NCBI GenBank assembly: GCA_964611435.1
Contig: CAZSXT010000020.1
Span: 1 to 64,000, forward strand
Direction: 5' to 3'
Length of the DNA: 64,000 nt
Source: JAYPHU01 sp964611435
Lineage (GTDB): Bacteria > Pseudomonadota > Alphaproteobacteria > Rhodospirillales > UBA2165
Shown one piece after another: positions 17,348 to 26,639 of this stretch; position 1 is the first letter of the stretch, and every line of letters starts with the position of its first letter. Made by a program: the position numbers and the translations under genes. The notes beneath the pieces are model-generated. The model ran no database searches. It was not told the origin of the DNA and worked only from the letters and a program-made list of their open reading frames with translations.

Positions 17348-18228
17348 GACAGGCTCCCCCCGGCGTCGGCCACCGCATCCGCCAACGCCCGGCCGATCAG
17401 CACCCGGGCCACCCGGCGGCGGTAATCCGCACTGCCATGCAGGTCATCCGCCGGATCCATGTGATCGCCGATCCCCGTAAGCGCTTCGTCAATCAGGTTT
17501 TCACTCAGCACATTGCCAATGAGGTTAGCTTCCGCATCACGCAGCCGCGCCGGCGTGCCCGACACTCCGCCGACCGCAATCGCCGCCTTCTGACACACGC
17601 CGGCATCATCCAAGAGAACTTGCGCGCCGGCGGACACAACGGCGAAATCGCCATGGCGTTCTGCGACTTCGTGGAAACCCGCACCCGTGCGCCCCGCGTC
17701 ACGCCAGATGGGAAAATCGATCTCCACCAGGATTTCGTCTTCGTTCCGGTCGCTCATCATCGGGCCTTGGTAAAACGAATCCGCCGCGACGGGCCGCGCA
17801 GCCGTTTGGGAATGCAATTTAATCTCCGCCCCCAGCGCCACGGCCACCAGGGGGATTTCGGCCGCCGGATCGCCATGGGCGATGCTGCCGCCGACCGTCC
17901 CCCGGTTCCGGGTCTGGTGATGGCCGACCCAAGGCAGCGCCTTTGCCAGCAACGGCAGGTTCTCGGCAATCACGTCCGATTTCAACGCCGCTGTTTGCCG
18001 GGTCGCCGTCTTGATCCGCACCGCATCACCGCTCACATCGATCCCGGCCCAGTCCGCGATGCCGTTGATATCAATCAAAACTGATGGCCGCGCCAAACGC
18101 ATGGCCAGCATGGGCACCAGGGTTTGGCCGCCAGCCAGGACCATGCCGTCATCGCCGGCCTCGCCCAGCAATTGCAGCGCATGTTCCGCCGAGGTGGCGG
18201 CGATGTGATCGAAAGGGGCGGCTTTCAT
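17344..18228 (-). CDS. Molybdenum hydroxylase FAD subunit (CoxM-like)
   Basis: This 294-residue protein has the FAD_binding_5 loops AGGQTLVPMLAMRLARP (about residues 32-48) and TVGGSIAHGDPAAE, followed by the CO-dehydrogenase flavoprotein C-terminal domain. It passes electrons from the iron-sulfur subunit to the final acceptor. It lies 24 bp after the UbiD-like gene and overlaps the small-subunit gene by 4 bp. The order M-S-L matches cox-type operons. Confidence 0.94.
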   Translation of the reverse strand: MKAAPFDHIAATSAEHALQLLGEAGDDGMVLAGGQTLVPMLAMRLARPSVLIDINGIADWAGIDVSGDAVRIKTATRQTAALKSDVIAENLPLLAKALPWVGHHQTRNRGTVGGSIAHGDPAAEIPLVAVALGAEIKLHSQTAARPVAADSFYQGPMMSDRNEDEILVEIDFPIWRDAGRTGAGFHEVAERHGDFAVVSAGAQVLLDDAGVCQKAAIAVGGVSGTPARLRDAEANLIGNVLSENLIDEALTGIGDHMDPADDLHGSADYRRRVARVLIGRALADAVADAGGSLS

Positions 18229-18252
18229 TTGACTGACACCAAGACCGGACGA

Positions 18253-19902
18253 TTAGTCCTCGTCCCAGCCGTCCTCGACCTGACGGACCGAGGTTTCCGG
18301 CGGGAAGTCTTTGTTCTTTTGCTGACGGGTCAGGGAAACTTCACCGTTCTTTAGATAGTCGCCCTTAGCGGCGTTTTGCGCGGCGGTCTCCCAAATTTGA
18401 TGCCAGTCGCCCAGGGAATAGCCGTGCCACGGGGATTCAGGACGGAGCGCCGGCAGATCAAGTTTTTCCCACAGCGCTTTGCCTTTCTCCATGAACTCCT
18501 TGGTGGGCAGCGCCAGGGGCGGCATGTCGGACTTCATCGTGGCGTCGATCAACAACGTGCTGTCTTCCTCGCCGGTATGTTCCCGCTTGGGCCCGTGGCC
18601 CTGGCCTCGGTGGGGAATGGTCTGCACGTCTTCGATCGGGTTCAGCCGGTAAGCCATGGCCCACAGGATGGCGTCCGCGCTGTCCGGATCGATATCCTCG
18701 GTCACGGCGATGGTGATCTTGCCCATATCGCCTTTGTAGAAGGCCGCGCCGTTGAGCGCGCGCCAGACTTCGGTCTTGGGCACGCCTTTCTCCATCACGA
18801 TGATGGTCACCCGGAGAAGCCCGGTCAGCGGTTCGTGCAGCGCCACTTTCTTGACGCCGCGCACGTTCAATTCCTTGGTCAGGTGATTGAGAAACAGGGG
18901 CTCGTAAGCCACCCGCTTGATCACACTGGATTCCGACGGGGTCACCTGGCTGATATAAGACGGGATCACCGCATCCTTACGCATGGTGATCGCGGTGACC
19001 TCCATGGGCATGTTGAATTCTTCCAAGGCCACGTGGCCATGGGATTCGCCGAACGGCCCTTCCGGTTCCAGCACCGTCGGATCAATCAGGCCTTCGATCA
19101 CCACTTCGGATTCCGCCGGCACCATCAGGTCCACCGACTTGGCGCGGACCATGTTGATCGGCTCGCCGGCCAGGCCGCCGGCCACGTCAACTTCGTCCAT
19201 GCCGATGGGCAATTTTTGCGGGCCCATGAAGGCCACATAGGGCGGGCAGCCAAGCACGATGGCGCAGGGCATTTTCTCGCCCTTGGCCTTATATTTTTGC
19301 CAGTGGAGATAACCGCCGGCGCCGCCGACACGGGTCGCCATCCGCACCACCAGCCGGTCCGGCGCTTTCAACCCACAACGGTAGGTGCCCATATTGTGGA
19401 CGCCGGTTTCCGGATCGGCGGTGACGACATTGGTGGCCGATAGGGTCGGCGCGCTGTCGAAACCAGGGGTGGAGACGGGGATCGGCAAGACGTCCAAGCC
19501 TTTGCCTTCGCCTTGTAGATCATCCCCTTCCCAAATCACTTCGTGACAGGGCGCAGTATTCACGATCCGGGGTGGTATTGGGTTAGCGATGGCCTTTTGC
19601 CATTTCTCGGAGATTTCATCGACCGAGGCATCCATACCGACGCAATAGACGCCCCGGTTACCGGCCATGGCGCCAACGGCCACGGGTATGTCGTACTTCC
19701 GCCCCTTGGCGTTGACGATGTTTGTGAACAGAAAGGCCTTGCGGTCGTCTTCGGCGATGCCGCCCCGGTACTGCCAGCGCACCAGGGAATGCATTTCGGA
19801 ATCCTTGTCCACCGGCGCGTCGATTTCGTACAGCAAATCGGCTTTTCGAAGCGCATCCAGATGCTGGTGCATGTCGCGATATTTATGACTGGTCGTACTC
19901 AA
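18253..19902 (-). CDS. UbiD-family prenyl-FMN-dependent decarboxylase
   Basis: A 549-residue UbiD-fold protein. NMGTYR gives Asn170 and Arg175, and EGPFGE gives Glu281 and Glu286. The spacings equal those of the metal/prFMN-binding Asn and the Arg-Glu-Glu catalytic residues of fungal Fdc1. The family carries out reversible decarboxylation of aromatic, heteroaromatic or alpha,beta-unsaturated acids. The flavin prenyltransferase UbiX is not in this window. It precedes the three-subunit Mo hydroxylase by 24 bp, so a carboxylated (hetero)aromatic is probably hydroxylated and decarboxylated by the same operon. Confidence 0.92.
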   Translation of the reverse strand: MSTTSHKYRDMHQHLDALRKADLLYEIDAPVDKDSEMHSLVRWQYRGGIAEDDRKAFLFTNIVNAKGRKYDIPVAVGAMAGNRGVYCVGMDASVDEISEKWQKAIANPIPPRIVNTAPCHEVIWEGDDLQGEGKGLDVLPIPVSTPGFDSAPTLSATNVVTADPETGVHNMGTYRCGLKAPDRLVVRMATRVGGAGGYLHWQKYKAKGEKMPCAIVLGCPPYVAFMGPQKLPIGMDEVDVAGGLAGEPINMVRAKSVDLMVPAESEVVIEGLIDPTVLEPEGPFGESHGHVALEEFNMPMEVTAITMRKDAVIPSYISQVTPSESSVIKRVAYEPLFLNHLTKELNVRGVKKVALHEPLTGLLRVTIIVMEKGVPKTEVWRALNGAAFYKGDMGKITIAVTEDIDPDSADAILWAMAYRLNPIEDVQTIPHRGQGHGPKREHTGEEDSTLLIDATMKSDMPPLALPTKEFMEKGKALWEKLDLPALRPESPWHGYSLGDWHQIWETAAQNAAKGDYLKNGEVSLTRQQKNKDFPPETSVRQVEDGWDED

Positions 19903-20002
19903 GACCCCTGCCCTCCCCAGGCTCTATTGCGGCTGTTTCGCCTAATATGCCCGAGCACATCGGCTTGTTCCAGGCATGAATCCCGGACAATTCTCGCCGG
20001 GG

Positions 20003-21058
20003 TTATTCCTTGTCGAACCCATAGAGCGCGCGGGCATTGTCGTCGAGAATCTTGTCGATCGCGCCCACGGAAATTTCGCCGTTCTCCTTCAGTTTGCGCA
20101 GCGCCTCGATCTCGGTCGAGGTGTCGTGATGGCCGTAATCCGTGCCGACGACGAGGTTATCCTCGCCGGCGGAGGCAATCACATAAGGTAAATCGTCAGT
20201 CACTTGGCACGCCACATAGACATTGTTGTCGGCCAGGATCGACGGGCCGAATTCCTTACCCTTCTTCTTGAACCGCAGCTTCAGGTCATTGAGCACATAT
20301 GGAATCCACTGCGCGCTCACCTCGATAAAGCCCCAGCGAACCTTCGGGAATTTCTCCGACAGCCCTTCGAGAATAAGCGAATGTACGGTGCCGACGACCG
20401 GCAGTTTGAACTTTGAAAAGCCTGCTTCATCCAAGAACGTGTCGTGGACATCGTAGGAGCCATTGCCGGCGTGATGACAAATGGCCAGATCAAACTCCTC
20501 CGCCAATTCAAACAAAGGATAGAAATAGGGATCGACCAACCGTTTTCCATTTTCCAACCCCCGCATAAAAATCCCACAGGCGCCATTTTCCTTGGCGAAT
20601 TGGATTTCTTCGCGCAGGCCTTCCATACTCATCAGCGGCAGAACCGCGACCCAGCGCAACCGGCCCTTGCCGTGTTTCCAAATCTCGGCGAGCCAACGGT
20701 TATAAGACCGGGTCATGGCCCGCTCCACTGCCGCCTTCTTAGTCAGCGGGCGCAGGAACAGGGTCGGATAGAGAACCTGAACATCAATCCCCAACTCGTC
20801 CATATGATCGAGTCGTTCTTCGATATCGGCCATCTCCCGCGCGGTTTGAGTGGTGTTGTAGCCCAGATTCTGATCCCGGGAATGCACCCGGTTGTCAATC
20901 AGCCAATATTCTTTCATCTCCTTGCCGTGGAGTCCCACATCCGTGTAACCCGATGTTTGATTTACCAGGCGCGGTCGCAACGCCTCTTCCCCGGCTTCCA
21001 TGAATTCCCAGGTGCGGGGGGATTCGATCACATGTGCATCTGAATCGATGGAGCCCAT
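20003..21058 (-). CDS. Amidohydrolase-family protein (DxH variant)
   Basis: The 351-residue amidohydrolase_2 protein starts IDSDAHVIE, so the usual HxH metal pair becomes Asp7-x-His9. Other metal-site segments are present (AICHHAGNGSYD; VVGTDYGHHD). Relatives are annotated as metal-dependent hydrolases or decarboxylases of aromatic ring-cleavage or ring carboxylate intermediates. It is 100 bp upstream of the UbiD gene on the same strand and could be the first gene of that operon. The start faces the assembly gap. Confidence 0.88.
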   Translation of the reverse strand: MGSIDSDAHVIESPRTWEFMEAGEEALRPRLVNQTSGYTDVGLHGKEMKEYWLIDNRVHSRDQNLGYNTTQTAREMADIEERLDHMDELGIDVQVLYPTLFLRPLTKKAAVERAMTRSYNRWLAEIWKHGKGRLRWVAVLPLMSMEGLREEIQFAKENGACGIFMRGLENGKRLVDPYFYPLFELAEEFDLAICHHAGNGSYDVHDTFLDEAGFSKFKLPVVGTVHSLILEGLSEKFPKVRWGFIEVSAQWIPYVLNDLKLRFKKKGKEFGPSILADNNVYVACQVTDDLPYVIASAGEDNLVVGTDYGHHDTSTEIEALRKLKENGEISVGAIDKILDDNARALYGFDKE

Positions 21059-21166
21059 TTGGCTGTCTCCCTGTTTTTCTTCGCCGATTGTTGCCGGCCG
21101 GTTGATTTGCGAAAACTGTAATCAACGGCTGATGCTGCGTAAAGCACACCGCACCAGTCTTGTTCA

Positions 21167-21300
21167 TTGTCTTGTTTCTTGTCNNNNNNNNNNNNNNNNN
21201 NNNNNNNNNNNNNNNNNNNNNNNNNNNNNNNNNNNNNNNNNNNNNNNNNNNNNNNNNNNNNNNNNNNNNNNNNNNNNNNNNNNTTGTCTTGTTTCTTGTC
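21167..21300. repeat. Identical 17-base sequences on both sides of the gap
   Basis: The 17-mer at 21167-21183 (TTGTCTTGTTTCTTGTC) recurs exactly at 21284-21300, directly touching the Ns on each side. Either two contigs overlap by 17 bases and were not merged, or the gap lies inside a short tandem repeat. Confidence 0.9.
21184..21283. other. Scaffold gap (100 N) in a gene-free stretch, 21059-21378
   Basis: Exactly 100 undetermined bases. The 320-bp intergenic stretch around it contains the leader of the minus-strand amidohydrolase gene and a T/C-rich low-complexity tract built from TTGTC/CTTGT units. No coding sequence is recognisable. Physical adjacency of the genes on the two sides depends on scaffolding only. 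Confidence 0.97.
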
Positions 21301-21378
21301 CTGTTCCTTATCTTCTTGCTGGTCTTGTTCCCGGCATTCTTCTCCGGCTAAATGGGCGCGTAATCAGGGGATTAGCAC

Positions 21379-22365
21379 GTGCTGGGAATCATCTACGCAT
21401 TGCTGGCGGCCGCCAGCTTCGGCTTCAACAACGCCAGCGCCCGGCGCGGGGTTCTGACCGGCACAGCGCTGCAGGGCTTGGTGGTCAGCCTGCCCCTGGG
21501 CATGCTGATATTCGTCGTCGGCGCGACGCTAACGGATGAGTGGCCGGCCCTGGCCGAAATCAGTTTCACCGGCTACGGGCTATTGGCGCTTGCAGGATTC
21601 ATGCATTTCGCCTGGGGCCGGTATTTCAATATCCGCTCCCTGGCGGCCATCGGCTCTAACTTGGCCTCGCCGATCCAGCAGTTTCAGCTGCTGTTGTCAT
21701 TGACCCTGGCCATTGTCTTTCTGGGCGAAACCCTGACGCCGCTGAAAATCCTGGGCATCCTCTTGATTGTCGCGGCGCCCATCTATGTGCTGCGCATGCG
21801 GGGCAAAGACAAAGACACAGGCCCGGCTCAAAAGGAAGAAACGAAGGAAGGTTTTAATCCCCGCATGGCGGAGGGATATTTCTGCGCCTCCATGGCGGCG
21901 CTGGGGTTCGGCAGCAGCACGGTGCTGATCAAGGCCGGCCTGGGCGAGACAAATTTAAGCTTCATTGGCGGCTTCGTGGCCTATTCCGCCGCCATGATCA
22001 CCATCGCCTTGGTCCTGGCGGTCCCGGGCCGGCTGTCGGAAGTGCGCACCACCAACAAAGAGTCCCTAAAATGGTTTGTCTATTCCGGCGTCGGCGTCGG
22101 CGTGTCCCAGATGTTCCGCTTTCTCGCGCTGGGCATCGCGCCGGTGACGATTGTCCAACCATTGAACAGCCTGTCGGTGATCTTCCGGATGATCTTCGGC
22201 TATTTCCTCAACCGGGAACACGAAAGCTTCGACCGCTATGTGATTATCGGGATAGTTCTGTCTTTTTTCGGTGCGTTGTCCCTGGCGCTCTCCAGTGATG
22301 TCATCCTGGCGCATGTGAACCTGCCGCCTTGGTTGGCCGAGATCGCCGGCTGGACTTGGCCTTAG
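21379..22365 (+). CDS. EamA/DMT-family transporter
   Basis: A 328-residue inner-membrane protein with about ten hydrophobic spans in two EamA repeats. The second repeat begins near EGYFCASMAALGFGSSTVLIKAG, and a charged Lys/Glu linker sits around residues 145-160. The start is GTG at 21379, so initiation should be weak. Members export metabolites or amino acids. The substrate and link to its neighbours are unknown, and the upstream region is interrupted by the scaffold gap. Confidence 0.87.
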   Translation: MLGIIYALLAAASFGFNNASARRGVLTGTALQGLVVSLPLGMLIFVVGATLTDEWPALAEISFTGYGLLALAGFMHFAWGRYFNIRSLAAIGSNLASPIQQFQLLLSLTLAIVFLGETLTPLKILGILLIVAAPIYVLRMRGKDKDTGPAQKEETKEGFNPRMAEGYFCASMAALGFGSSTVLIKAGLGETNLSFIGGFVAYSAAMITIALVLAVPGRLSEVRTTNKESLKWFVYSGVGVGVSQMFRFLALGIAPVTIVQPLNSLSVIFRMIFGYFLNREHESFDRYVIIGIVLSFFGALSLALSSDVILAHVNLPPWLAEIAGWTWP

Positions 22366-22375
22366 GGCCGGACCT

Positions 22376-24517
22376 CTAGAATAGATTGAGCCAGATATTG
22401 GATTTCAATTCGGGAAGCCAAACGCCCATCAGAGATTGAGGCCACGGAACAATCAAAAGGACATGGAACAGGAGGTAAGAAACAATCCACATGGGCACGG
22501 CTATGCTCAGTGTCGTCTTCCAACTTTCACCGCCGGCAAAGCGCATATAGCCCGCCAAGAACACGAACATGGACGGGAGCAGGCCGATCACCCCGGCAAC
22601 GGCAAAGAAAAACAATAGCCAGCCGAAGTAAACCGCAGCACGGCGGAAGATTTCCATCACCGAGAGGTCGCCGTAGTCGGCTTTGATATCGAAATGGACA
22701 TCCTCGCCATCCACCGCAAAGGCGTCTGCCTTGTTCTTTTCTACTACGCCTGCTGCCGCGTCTGACCCGGCAACCGCCGAAGCTTCGACCGGTTTGGGTA
22801 CGACGAAAAACCTCAAGAATACGATCCCGCCAGCGAAGAGAATCCCGGCTGTACTCATCACCTGTGGCACCAAGCGCGCCGCCAACTCCCATTCCGCGGA
22901 GACAAACAGCACGACGGCAAACAGGACGATGACGACAAACGTGAAATAGGTATCCGGGTTCATTGCCTCCGGCCGGAAGCCGAGGGTCAACCCCCGCGAG
23001 ACGCCTTGTTTACGCCGCGCGATGTAGCTGCGGATGATTGGGCTCAGCACGCCATACAAAGTGATCGCGAAGATAATGACGACCCAGGGATGGAACTCGC
23101 CTTCGCGGACAACCCACAACCACTCCCAGCCGTAGCGCTCTACAGAGATGAACATATAACGTTCAATCAGCGCACCGAGCACAAAGCCCAAAATCAGGGG
23201 CGGCCGCGGCCAGTGCATGCGTTTCATAATCCAACCGACAAAGCCCATCGCCAGGAGCGTGACGATATCGCCCCAGGACTTGGCGCCCTGGAACGCACCA
23301 ATAAAGGTAATCGCCAAGACCACCGGCGCCAGGATGCCGATCCGTACAAGGGCAATCTTGGCAAGCTGGCCAGCAAACAGGAAACAGGTGCCCGCCCCCA
23401 GAATATTGGCGATGGCAACTGACCACACCAATGTATAGGTAATATCCAGCCGTTTGTTGAGCATTTCAGGACCCGGCACCAACCCGTGGATCAGGAACGC
23501 GCCCAGGATCAACGCCATGGAGGCGGAGCCCGGCACACCAAAGGCAATGGTCGGCAACAACGCGCCGCCTTCCTTCGCGTTGTTCGAGCTTTCCGACGCA
23601 ATTACGCCCCGGACGTCTCCCTTACCGAAGGTCTTGCCAGAATCCTTGATGGTGCGGACGGCATGACCATAGGCGATCCAGTCGATGACCGAGGCGCCGA
23701 TCCCCGGAACGGCGCCCAAACCGGCGCCGATGGTGGAGCAGCGGAACATCAGGAACTTATTTCGGAATACGTCCTTCACGCCCTCCCACTGCGCCCAGCG
23801 GGACCCCACATCCGAATTGCCGGCAATGGACTTTCGCGAAATGACCATATCGGCAATTTCCGGCACGGCAAAAAGGCCGAGCGCGATGGGCACAACCGGA
23901 ATGCCGTCCCACAAATACAGTGTATCAAAGGTCCAGCGGAAGGTGCCGGTCTGGGAATCCTCGCCCGTCATGGCCACCAACACGCCGATGCAGGCCGCCG
24001 CCAATCCCTTTAGAGGCGTGCCGCCGCTCAGCACCGCCACCAGAGACAATCCGAAAATGCAAATGGCGAATAGTTCCGGCGACGCAATATTCAGGATGAT
24101 CGGCCGGATCACCGGCACGGCAAGGGCGAGCAAAAACGCGCCGTACAGGCCACCCAACACGGAAGCCGTAAACGCCGCACCGAATGCGCGCCCAGCCTCA
24201 CCTTTTCGCGCCATCGGATAACCGTCCAGGATCGTCGCCGCTGAGCCCACGGTCCCGGGCACACCGAATAGCACGGCCGGGATGGTATCCGAGGTCACCA
24301 CCACGGCTTGCAGCCCCATCAAGAAGGCCAGCGCCGTGTAGGGATCCATATTGAAAGTGAAGGGCAATAAGAGAGATAGTCCCACAAGGCCGCCCAGGCC
24401 GGGGATCACGCCCAGGATCAATCCAAAGAACACGCCCAAGGCCAAAAAAGCCAAACGCATAGGATCGGCCAGCGCCGTCGCCGCCGTAATGGCCATATCC
24501 AGCATACTCACATCCAT
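22376..24517 (-). CDS. tctA: Fused TctA-TctB tripartite tricarboxylate transporter permease
   Basis: This 713-residue membrane protein has a TctA part to about residue 500 (family hallmarks GVIPGLGGLVGLSLLLPFTF and SSNNAKEGGALLPTIAFGVPG). A C-terminal part of about 200 residues has four spans separated by a hydrophilic insert (about 585-625) and resembles the small subunit TctB. TctA alone is normally about 500 residues, so the two permease subunits appear fused. The binding protein TctC is encoded divergently at 24816. Together they would import a carboxylate using the ion gradient. Confidence 0.88.
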   Translation of the reverse strand: MDVSMLDMAITAATALADPMRLAFLALGVFFGLILGVIPGLGGLVGLSLLLPFTFNMDPYTALAFLMGLQAVVVTSDTIPAVLFGVPGTVGSAATILDGYPMARKGEAGRAFGAAFTASVLGGLYGAFLLALAVPVIRPIILNIASPELFAICIFGLSLVAVLSGGTPLKGLAAACIGVLVAMTGEDSQTGTFRWTFDTLYLWDGIPVVPIALGLFAVPEIADMVISRKSIAGNSDVGSRWAQWEGVKDVFRNKFLMFRCSTIGAGLGAVPGIGASVIDWIAYGHAVRTIKDSGKTFGKGDVRGVIASESSNNAKEGGALLPTIAFGVPGSASMALILGAFLIHGLVPGPEMLNKRLDITYTLVWSVAIANILGAGTCFLFAGQLAKIALVRIGILAPVVLAITFIGAFQGAKSWGDIVTLLAMGFVGWIMKRMHWPRPPLILGFVLGALIERYMFISVERYGWEWLWVVREGEFHPWVVIIFAITLYGVLSPIIRSYIARRKQGVSRGLTLGFRPEAMNPDTYFTFVVIVLFAVVLFVSAEWELAARLVPQVMSTAGILFAGGIVFLRFFVVPKPVEASAVAGSDAAAGVVEKNKADAFAVDGEDVHFDIKADYGDLSVMEIFRRAAVYFGWLLFFFAVAGVIGLLPSMFVFLAGYMRFAGGESWKTTLSIAVPMWIVSYLLFHVLLIVPWPQSLMGVWLPELKSNIWLNLF

Positions 24518-24751
24518 GCCCGGAAACTCTCCCCATGTGGGCGGTCGCTTTTCGAAAACCGCCCATGTCCATTTTCTTGTAGGCCCCTGTGTAGCAGATT
24601 AATCCGTTCTAGTTCCATGAAAACTCTTCAATTTTTCGGGAAAATTGCTTAGAACACTTAGGAGTTTTGCCGCAATCCTGATAGGATAGCGGCGAATTTG
24701 GTAATACGGCACTATGCCGATCTGCCGGTTGTCGCCACAATTGCGGCACAA

Positions 24752-24780
24752 TTTAACGGTTTAAAGTTTGCCGGTATAAT
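24752..24780 (+). promoter_or_regulatory. Candidate promoter of the TctC gene
   Basis: A perfect -10 hexamer TATAAT (24775-24780) lies 35 bp before the ATG at 24816. Seventeen bases upstream the -35 position reads TTTAAC, a weak match. AAGGGAGG precedes the start codon. The surrounding divergent intergenic region (24518-24815) is AT-richer than its neighbours and holds no gene. Confidence 0.4.
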
Positions 24781-24815
24781 CTCAATATTCCCGGCAATAA
24801 TCCAAGGGAGGTACT

Positions 24816-25850
24816 ATGTACAAGTTTCTGAAATACTCTGCTGTGGCCGCGGTTGGCGCAGCTCTTCTGGCCGGTGCGCCGGCCAAGGCGCAAAGCGCCG
24901 CTGACTTCTTCAAGGGTAAAACCCTGACCATCGTCTATGGCTTTGGTTCGGGCGGCACCTACGGCAGATTCTCTCTGTTGTTTGCCGAGTATATGTCGAA
25001 ACACATTCCGGGTAATCCTCAGGTTATCGCTCAATCCATGCCGGGCGCCGGTGGTCTGAAGGCCGCCAACTATGCCTACAACGTCATGCCCAAAGACGGC
25101 ACCGGCCTCTACGTGCCGGTTGATACGCTGATCGTCTCCGAATTGCTTCGGCCGAAAGCGGTGAAGTTTAAGTCAGACAAGTTCACCTGGCTCGGCAATG
25201 CGGTTCAAGCGAACGCCGTCATCGTGGTCCGGTCCGATGCCGGCATCAACAAGCTGGAAGACCTCAAAAGCAAGCAGGTCATCATCGCGTCCACTGGCAA
25301 GGGGTCGCAGACCTTCCTAATGCCGGCTCTGATGAACGCCGTCTATGGCGCCAAGTTCAAGATCGTTTCCGGCTACAAGGGTTCCCGCAATCTACAGCTG
25401 GCGATTGAACAAGGCGAAGCTCAGGGATCTTCCCTGACCTGGCTGGCCTGGTCCACGGCCAAACCCCAGTGGTTCAAACCGGGCGGATTTGCAAAGCCGA
25501 TCGTTCAAATTGGCTTCGCCAAGGACAAAGAACTGCCAAACGTACCGCTGGCCTCCGAGGTCGTGACTGATCCGGGCGACAAGCAGATTGTGAACTTCAT
25601 GGCCTCCATGGGTCCGATTGGCCGTGGTCTCACGGTGCCACCAGGCGTGCCCGCTGACCGCGTTGCGGTTTTGCGAAAGGCCTTTTCCGACATGATTGCG
25701 GACCCGACGTTTGGACCGGCGGCCAAAAAACGGAAGTTGGCCGTCAACGCCCTTTCCGGCGAGGAAGTCCAAAAGATCGTGAACGAGTCGATGAAAGTGG
25801 ACGAAGGTTTGTTGAAGCGGGCCCGCGCGGGCATCATGGGCGCCAAGTAA
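24816..25850 (+). CDS. tctC: Tripartite tricarboxylate transporter receptor (TctC/Bug family)
   Basis: A 344-residue periplasmic receptor. Residues 1-26 form a signal peptide ending AKA before QSAADFFKG. The Bug-family core starts KTLTIVYGFGSGGTYGRFSLLFAEYM, with the MPGAGGLKAANY loop that contacts the ligand carboxylate. It delivers a carboxylate to the divergent TctA-TctB fusion. A strong ribosome site (GGGAGG) is present, and a perfect terminator follows 30 bp after the stop, so it is transcribed alone. Confidence 0.92.
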   Translation: MYKFLKYSAVAAVGAALLAGAPAKAQSAADFFKGKTLTIVYGFGSGGTYGRFSLLFAEYMSKHIPGNPQVIAQSMPGAGGLKAANYAYNVMPKDGTGLYVPVDTLIVSELLRPKAVKFKSDKFTWLGNAVQANAVIVVRSDAGINKLEDLKSKQVIIASTGKGSQTFLMPALMNAVYGAKFKIVSGYKGSRNLQLAIEQGEAQGSSLTWLAWSTAKPQWFKPGGFAKPIVQIGFAKDKELPNVPLASEVVTDPGDKQIVNFMASMGPIGRGLTVPPGVPADRVAVLRKAFSDMIADPTFGPAAKKRKLAVNALSGEEVQKIVNESMKVDEGLLKRARAGIMGAK

Positions 25851-25880
25851 GCCTGACGTTTCATAAAATTTAGACTTGAG

Positions 25881-25918
25881 AACGGACGGGCGCACCATCG
25901 CCCGTCCGTTTCTCGTTT
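25881..25918 (+). terminator. Rho-independent terminator after tctC
   Basis: A perfect 12-bp stem (25881-25892 with 25899-25910) with loop CACCAT is followed by a T-rich tail. It is one of the strongest hairpins in the window. Confidence 0.8.
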
Positions 25919-25937
25919 CGGATCAGGGGAATGAGCC

Positions 25938-26639
25938 ATGGCTGACAAAAACGCGTTCGAAGATCATTGTTGGAAAGATGTCATCCCGCAAGAGGATTAC
26001 GCCACCTATGCGCCCTACCGGCGGGAAACCTTTATCGGCAAACGCCCGGCGGTTTTGGCTATTGATCTCTACAACCTGGTCTTCAAGGGCGGGCCCAAGC
26101 CGCCTTCCGAAATCACCGCCGAGTATCCAAGCACCTGTGGCCGGTACGCCTATAATGCCATCGAACCAATCCAAAAATTATTGGCCGGCTGCCGGGCGGC
26201 GAATCTGCCGATCTTCTACATCACCGGCCGCTATTCGGAAAACCGGGTGCGCTCTACCCGGCGGAATGTCTCGCCACTCACACGCGAAGACTATGACATC
26301 CACGAAGCCTTCACCCCGGAACCCCAAGACGTGGTCTTCCGCAAGGAACGGGCCAGCGCATTCTTCGGCACGCCGCTGATCGCGCACTTAACCCAGGGCG
26401 GGTTCGACAGTCTGATCGTCTGCGGCGAAAGCACATCGGGCTGTGTGCGCACCAGCGTGTTGGACGCCTATTCTTATGGTTTTCATATCTCGATCGTCGA
26501 GGAATGCGTGTTCGACCGGAGCGAACTGATCCACAAGGTCAACCTGTTCGACATGCACCACAAATACGCGGATGTGATGAAGCTGGACGAGGTCCTGGCC
26601 CATCTGGCCGGCCTGACCGAAACCAAGGGTGTCGCTTAA
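25938..26639 (+). CDS. Isochorismatase-like cysteine hydrolase
   Basis: The 233-residue protein has the catalytic triad of the cysteine-hydrolase family: Asp43 (VLAIDLYN), Lys136 (DVVFRKERAS) and Cys169 (VCGESTSGCVR). Family members hydrolyse amides such as N-carbamoylsarcosine, maleamate or nicotinamide. An amide of a degradation intermediate is therefore the likely substrate; an isochorismate role is less likely. Its stop codon shares bases with the stop of the convergent gene at 26636. Confidence 0.9.
   Translation: MADKNAFEDHCWKDVIPQEDYATYAPYRRETFIGKRPAVLAIDLYNLVFKGGPKPPSEITAEYPSTCGRYAYNAIEPIQKLLAGCRAANLPIFYITGRYSENRVRSTRRNVSPLTREDYDIHEAFTPEPQDVVFRKERASAFFGTPLIAHLTQGGFDSLIVCGESTSGCVRTSVLDAYSYGFHISIVEECVFDRSELIHKVNLFDMHHKYADVMKLDEVLAHLAGLTETKGVA

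Noticed and set aside
21184..21283. Hidden gene inside the 100-N gap
   Set aside because: The flanking 17-mers suggest that little or nothing is missing, and nothing on either side is a broken gene.
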